A DNA stretch of 35,240 bases from Paraglaciecola sp. GTDB lineage: Bacteria > Pseudomonadota > Gammaproteobacteria > Enterobacterales > Alteromonadaceae. The position numbers and the translations under genes were made by a program. This document shows positions 32,957 through 35,240 of this stretch, piece by piece (the stretch's first letter is position 1; every line of letters begins with the position of its first letter). Location of the stretch: the NCBI RefSeq assembly GCF_030730205.1, contig NZ_JANQVQ010000258.1, positions 1 through 35,240 of the forward strand. The letters run 5' to 3'. The notes under the pieces were generated by a model. It saw nothing but the letters and a program-made list of their open reading frames with translations. It did not search any database and was not told the DNA's origin.

Positions 32957-34861
32957 TTAATTGAGTAATAGGTCAAACTCAGCTTGTTGTAGTTCTAGTT
33001 GCTCTTGCGCATCTAACCATTGCATTTCAGTCTCTTCAAGTTGCCCTTTAAGTTTTGCCTGCTCGGCTAAAATTTGTTTTAACTGCATTTTATTTTCAGC
33101 GTTATAAATTTCAGTTTGACTCAATTCTGTTTCCATTTTAGCTAACTTACTGTGTAGATCTGCCATGGTTTTGTCACACATTGTGATGGTTTTTCTTAAG
33201 CCTTGTGTAGCTTGCCTAAACTCAGCCTCAAGCCGCTTCGTGTTTTTACGTTCTGGTTTTACTTTTGGGCTATCGGTGGCATTGGCACTTTGCTCTGGCT
33301 TTAAAATCCATGCTTTGTAATCATCTAAATCACCGTTAAAAACTTGAACTTGGCCGCTATCAACTAAATAAAAATCATCACAAACCGACGATAACAAATA
33401 ACGATCGTGTGACACCAATACCATCGCACCTTCGAACCCTTGCAGAGCAATATTTAATGCGTGGCGCATATCCAGATCTAAATGGTTGGTTGGTTCATCA
33501 AGGAGCAGCAAGTTAGGTTTTTGATAAACTGTCAGGGCCAATACTAAGCGAGCTTTTTCGCCACCAGACATTGGAGCCACCTTAGCTAAGGCATCATCGC
33601 CGCGAAAACCAAAACCACCTAAAAAGTCACGCAAACTTTGTTCAGATGCCTTAGGGTCTAGACGTTGAATATGAGCTAAAGGTGAATCGTCAGCGCGTAA
33701 AAACTCGAGTTGGTGTTGAGCAAAATAACCAATACTTAAACCTGCTGAGGTCTCGTATACGCCATGCAAAGGGGCATTTTCACCTGCTAACAATTTGATT
33801 AATGTGGATTTACCGGCGCCATTTTTACCCAGCAAACCAATACGACTACCTGGCACTAAGTTAAGTTGGAGTTTTTCCAAAATAACCTTATCGCCATAGC
33901 CAACTTTTACCTGCTCCATCTTAACAAGAGGATTAGGCAACTTAGGCGGGACCAAAAAGCGAAAGGTAAAATGTGAATCGGCCATGACCGGTAGCAAGGT
34001 TTCCATCCTCGCCAATTGCTTTACCCGACTCTGTGCTTGTTTGGCCTTACTTGCCTTGGCACCAAAGCGATTGATAAAAGATTCTAGGTGGGCGATTTGG
34101 TCTTGTTGCTTTTGATATTGCAAACTTTGTAATCGTAAACGTTCTGCACGTTGAATTTCATAAGCATCGTAGTTACCGGTGTAACTGACTAATTTTTGCT
34201 GCTCAACGCTAATGATTTCATTCACGGTGCTATCTAAGAATGACTTATCGTGAGAAATAAGTAATAAAGTACCTGTATAACGTTGCAACCATTTTTCTAA
34301 CCAGATAACCGCATCTAAATCCAAGTGGTTAGTGGGCTCATCAAGCAGCAGCAAATCAGAATAACACAACAATGCTTGGGCTAAATTAAGACGCATACGC
34401 CAGCCACCAGAAAATGCATTTACGCTGTTATTCATGACATCATTAGCAAATCCCAAACCCGCCAATATGGTGGCAGCTCTTGATTCAATATCATAGGCAC
34501 CGGCCTGTTCTAACAAACCGTGTAAAACCGCTATTTGCTCACCATTATGTGATTCTTCAGCTTCTTTTAATTGCGCCTGCAGCGCGCGATAACGTCTGTC
34601 ACCATCAATAACATAATCCAAGGCACTGCGCTCTACTGCAGGAGTTTCTTGCGCTACCCAAACAATTTGCCAGTCTTTTGGAATAGCGAAATCGCCCTGT
34701 TCGGGGTGTAACTCTCCCCTGATCAAAGCAAATAAACTGGATTTTCCGCATCCGTTTGCACCAATTAAGCCAGCCTTATGACCTGGGTATACCACTGCGT
34801 TAACGTCTTGCAACAACATTTTACTGCCGCGCATTAAAGAAAGGTCGGAAAATTGAATCAT
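32957..34861 (-). CDS. yheS: ABC-F ATPase YheS
   Basis: Cytoplasmic ribosome-associated ABC-F protein of 634 residues (E. coli YheS 637) with two ABC cassettes and no membrane domain. Cassette 1: Walker A GANGCGKSS, signature FSGGWRMRL, Walker B LLLLDEPTNHLD. Cassette 2: GKNGAGKST, MSGGEKARL and LLLLDEPTNHLD. The linker between them (about 240-300) is charged and helical (P-site tRNA interaction motif), and the C-terminal 100 residues form a coiled coil. ABC-F proteins act on stalled or difficult translation; I see no sign that it is a resistance variant. Confidence 0.95.
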   Translation of the reverse strand: MIQFSDLSLMRGSKMLLQDVNAVVYPGHKAGLIGANGCGKSSLFALIRGELHPEQGDFAIPKDWQIVWVAQETPAVERSALDYVIDGDRRYRALQAQLKEAEESHNGEQIAVLHGLLEQAGAYDIESRAATILAGLGFANDVMNNSVNAFSGGWRMRLNLAQALLCYSDLLLLDEPTNHLDLDAVIWLEKWLQRYTGTLLLISHDKSFLDSTVNEIISVEQQKLVSYTGNYDAYEIQRAERLRLQSLQYQKQQDQIAHLESFINRFGAKASKAKQAQSRVKQLARMETLLPVMADSHFTFRFLVPPKLPNPLVKMEQVKVGYGDKVILEKLQLNLVPGSRIGLLGKNGAGKSTLIKLLAGENAPLHGVYETSAGLSIGYFAQHQLEFLRADDSPLAHIQRLDPKASEQSLRDFLGGFGFRGDDALAKVAPMSGGEKARLVLALTVYQKPNLLLLDEPTNHLDLDMRHALNIALQGFEGAMVLVSHDRYLLSSVCDDFYLVDSGQVQVFNGDLDDYKAWILKPEQSANATDSPKVKPERKNTKRLEAEFRQATQGLRKTITMCDKTMADLHSKLAKMETELSQTEIYNAENKMQLKQILAEQAKLKGQLEETEMQWLDAQEQLELQQAEFDLLLN

Positions 34862-34940
34862 GCTAGCCTGTTTACTAATAACACTTACGTTCGATACGGG
34901 TTATGATACCAAGATGGCGAGCTAAATTATTCCTAAAATC

Positions 34941-35147
34941 ATGGTTAATAAAATAAAAAAACGGTTTGTTGCAGGTGCTGTATGTCCTAAGTGCAAAGCT
35001 CAAGACTCCATTATGCTGTATTTTGAAAACAACGTAGAAAAAATTGAATGTGTTCATTGTGACTATCACGAGTCACAGGTAGACAAAAAAGTAGGCAGTG
35101 CTAGTAAAGGTAGCACTGGCGTAATTGGCGTGTTTAAACCTGAATAA
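34941..35147 (+). CDS. yheV: YheV family zinc-ribbon protein
   Basis: Small protein of 68 residues matching E. coli YheV: RFVAGAVCPKCKAQDSIML, ENNVEKIECVHCDYHE and the ending GVIGVFKPE. Two CxxC pairs (CPKC and CVHC) form a zinc ribbon. Its function is unknown. In E. coli it lies near kefB/slyD and yheS, so slyD-like or kef genes may follow to the right of the window. No clear ribosome-binding site is visible. Confidence 0.92.
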   Translation: MVNKIKKRFVAGAVCPKCKAQDSIMLYFENNVEKIECVHCDYHESQVDKKVGSASKGSTGVIGVFKPE

Positions 35148-35217
35148 CCCCGTGTTGCCTGTCGATTTCAATTAGGCGTCATCGTTTACCACTTTGCGAG
35201 AATATAGAAATCCGCTA

Positions 35218-35240
35218 ATGCGGGGCATCCCATGCGGGGC
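35218..35240. repeat. Direct repeat ATGCGGGGC at right edge
   Basis: ATGCGGGGC occurs at 35218-35226 and again at 35232-35240, 14 bases apart, and is cut by the window end. It may be the start of a tandem array or chance. It follows yheV by about 70 bases. Confidence 0.35.

Noticed and set aside
1-35240. CRISPR array, tRNA/rRNA, insertion sequence or prophage
   Set aside because: No regularly spaced repeats, cloverleaf-like genes, transposase, integrase or phage structural genes were seen.

Overview
The window looks like a chromosomal segment of a marine gammaproteobacterium, most likely Alteromonadales (Glaciecola/Paraglaciecola/Alteromonas type). This is inferred from a moderately AT-rich composition and from close protein similarity to enteric housekeeping genes in a conserved order (yrfG, nudE, cysQ, yceI-family, yheU, yheT, yheS, yheV). 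I see no tRNA, rRNA, CRISPR array, insertion sequence, integrase or phage gene. Coding density is high, and several convergent gene pairs meet stop to stop.

Left part (1-11436): a cell-wall (murein) degradation and salvage island. It starts with the end of an unusual fusion between an AmiD-type N-acetylmuramoyl-L-alanine amidase and a YfeW/PBP4B-type DD-carboxypeptidase. A second secreted serine beta-lactamase-fold hydrolase follows. On the opposite strand are a DMT-family transporter, a small thioredoxin-like lipoprotein, a 2-keto-4-pentenoate hydratase-like protein and a DUF819 membrane protein. Divergent from DUF819 is a three-gene operon: an SH3/NlpC-P60 endopeptidase, L-Ala-D/L-Glu epimerase and a YkuD-type lipoprotein. 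Together these could cut murein peptides to L-Ala-D-Glu and epimerise it to L-Ala-L-Glu.

Middle (11749-17040): a TPR response regulator with a degenerate receiver domain, a periplasmic solute-binding-type protein, an MscS channel and quinone-linked D-lactate dehydrogenase (dld).

Core of interest (17106-27781): a minus-strand operon encoding, in transcription order, a circularly permuted ATP-grasp ligase, an alpha-E protein, bifunctional glutathionylspermidine synthetase/amidase (gss), an M42/M28-like zinc aminopeptidase, a transglutaminase-like protein and a DUF2126 putative amidoligase. It likely ends at an 11-bp hairpin. The proteasome-like protease Anbu is divergent from it, behind two mutually exclusive inverted repeats. 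Anbu runs tail to tail into a zinc metallopeptidase (Peptidase_Mx family). The ATP-grasp/alpha-E/transglutaminase/DUF2126/Anbu association is a known comparative-genomics prediction of an amide-ligation and peptide-processing pathway with unknown product. The gss and M42 genes embedded here are the less expected parts and point to a glutathione/polyamine-type or peptide-conjugate substrate; that is inference.

Right part (27983-35240): a diguanylate cyclase with a degenerate receiver, yrfG, the coupled plus-strand operon nudE-cysQ-yceI-family, the minus-strand operon yheS-yheT-yheU, and yheV at the right edge.
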